This document shows positions 5,876 through 6,038 of a DNA stretch of 6,038 nt, piece by piece. Position numbers and translations under genes: made by a program. The DNA is taken from contig DATFXR010000506.1 in NCBI GenBank assembly GCA_035315685.1, positions 1 through 6,038 on the forward strand, given 5' to 3'. Below the pieces are notes generated by a model. It had not been told where the DNA came from. It worked only from the letters and a program-made list of their open reading frames with translations, and did no database searches. This DNA is from QHWK01 sp035315685 (GTDB lineage: Bacteria; Acidobacteriota; Vicinamibacteria; Vicinamibacterales; CAVVIG01). How positions within the stretch are numbered: the first letter of the stretch is position 1; the number at the start of each line of letters is the position of its first letter.

Positions 5876-6038
5876 TCAGTCCAGCGAGATGCGGCGGAGC
5901 AGGTTGAAGTCCGACAGCATCTTGCCCGCGCCGAGGACGACCGACGACAGCGGATCTTCGGCGAGCTGCACCGGCAGGCCGGTCTCGTCGCGCAGGCGCT
6001 TGTCGAGGTTCTTCAGCAGCGAGCCGCCGCCGGTGAGG
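5876..6038 (-). CDS. mreB: MreB, rod shape-determining actin homologue, C-terminal end only
   Basis: Only the last 53 codons are in the window; the rest lies beyond the right edge. MreB is the cytoplasmic actin-like protein that guides lateral cell-wall synthesis in rod-shaped bacteria. The visible part has the conserved C-terminal signature: LTGGGSLLKNLDKRL (actin-fold phosphate/adenosine-site glycine turn), ETGLPVQLAEDPLSSVVLGA and GKML. It then ends with SDFNLLRRISLD and a TGA at 5876-5878. This ending differs from the longer MreB tail of enterobacteria and resembles, from memory, acidobacterial MreB. The expected partner mreC does not follow: the next feature downstream is a repeat palindrome, then a WYL regulator. 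An MreB-like paralogue cannot be excluded from the fragment. Confidence 0.9.
   Translation of the reverse strand, partial: LTGGGSLLKNLDKRLRDETGLPVQLAEDPLSSVVLGAGKMLSDFNLLRRISLD

Overview
The window is GC-rich bacterial DNA from an unnamed source. All supportable genes lie on the minus strand, so transcription runs from right to left. The partial MreB C-terminus (ending DFNLLRRISLD) and the short-period intergenic repeats suggest an Acidobacteriota-like soil lineage, perhaps Vicinamibacteria. That is a guess from memory of similar sequences, not a search result.

Layout in transcription order: (1) the last 53 codons of mreB (right edge to 5876); (2) a palindromic array of 8-bp CACGAAGR units (5781-5868); (3) a WYL-domain transcriptional regulator (5749-4763); (4) a predicted exported metal-dependent amidohydrolase with a C-terminal NTF2/SnoaL-like domain (4763-2985), whose start overlaps the regulator stop as TGATG and whose first ~29 codons lie largely in a second CACGAAG-type palindrome (4676-4758); (5) an array of 9-bp GACGGATRG units with a strong hairpin (2881-2980), filling the gap to the next gene; (6) a HAD-IIB (Cof-type) phosphatase (2873-2040), whose last codons and stop lie in a third kind of array, made of GAACC heptamers and octamers (1954-2055); (7) about 480-570 bases without a confident gene, holding that array, a doubtful 82-codon ORF and two small hairpins; (8) a type I ABC exporter with fused permease and ATPase, cut by the left edge just after its signature motif.

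The regulator and amidohydrolase look like a translationally coupled pair. The regulator may sense a ligand linked to the hydrolase substrate, but nothing in the sequence names it. The HAD phosphatase and ABC exporter have no evident functional link to them. The genes are ordinary. The unusual part is that every intergenic gap carries a short-period, purine-rich tandem array. Three of the arrays fold back as inverted repeats, and two of them supply coding sequence (a protein N-terminus and a protein C-terminus with its stop codon).
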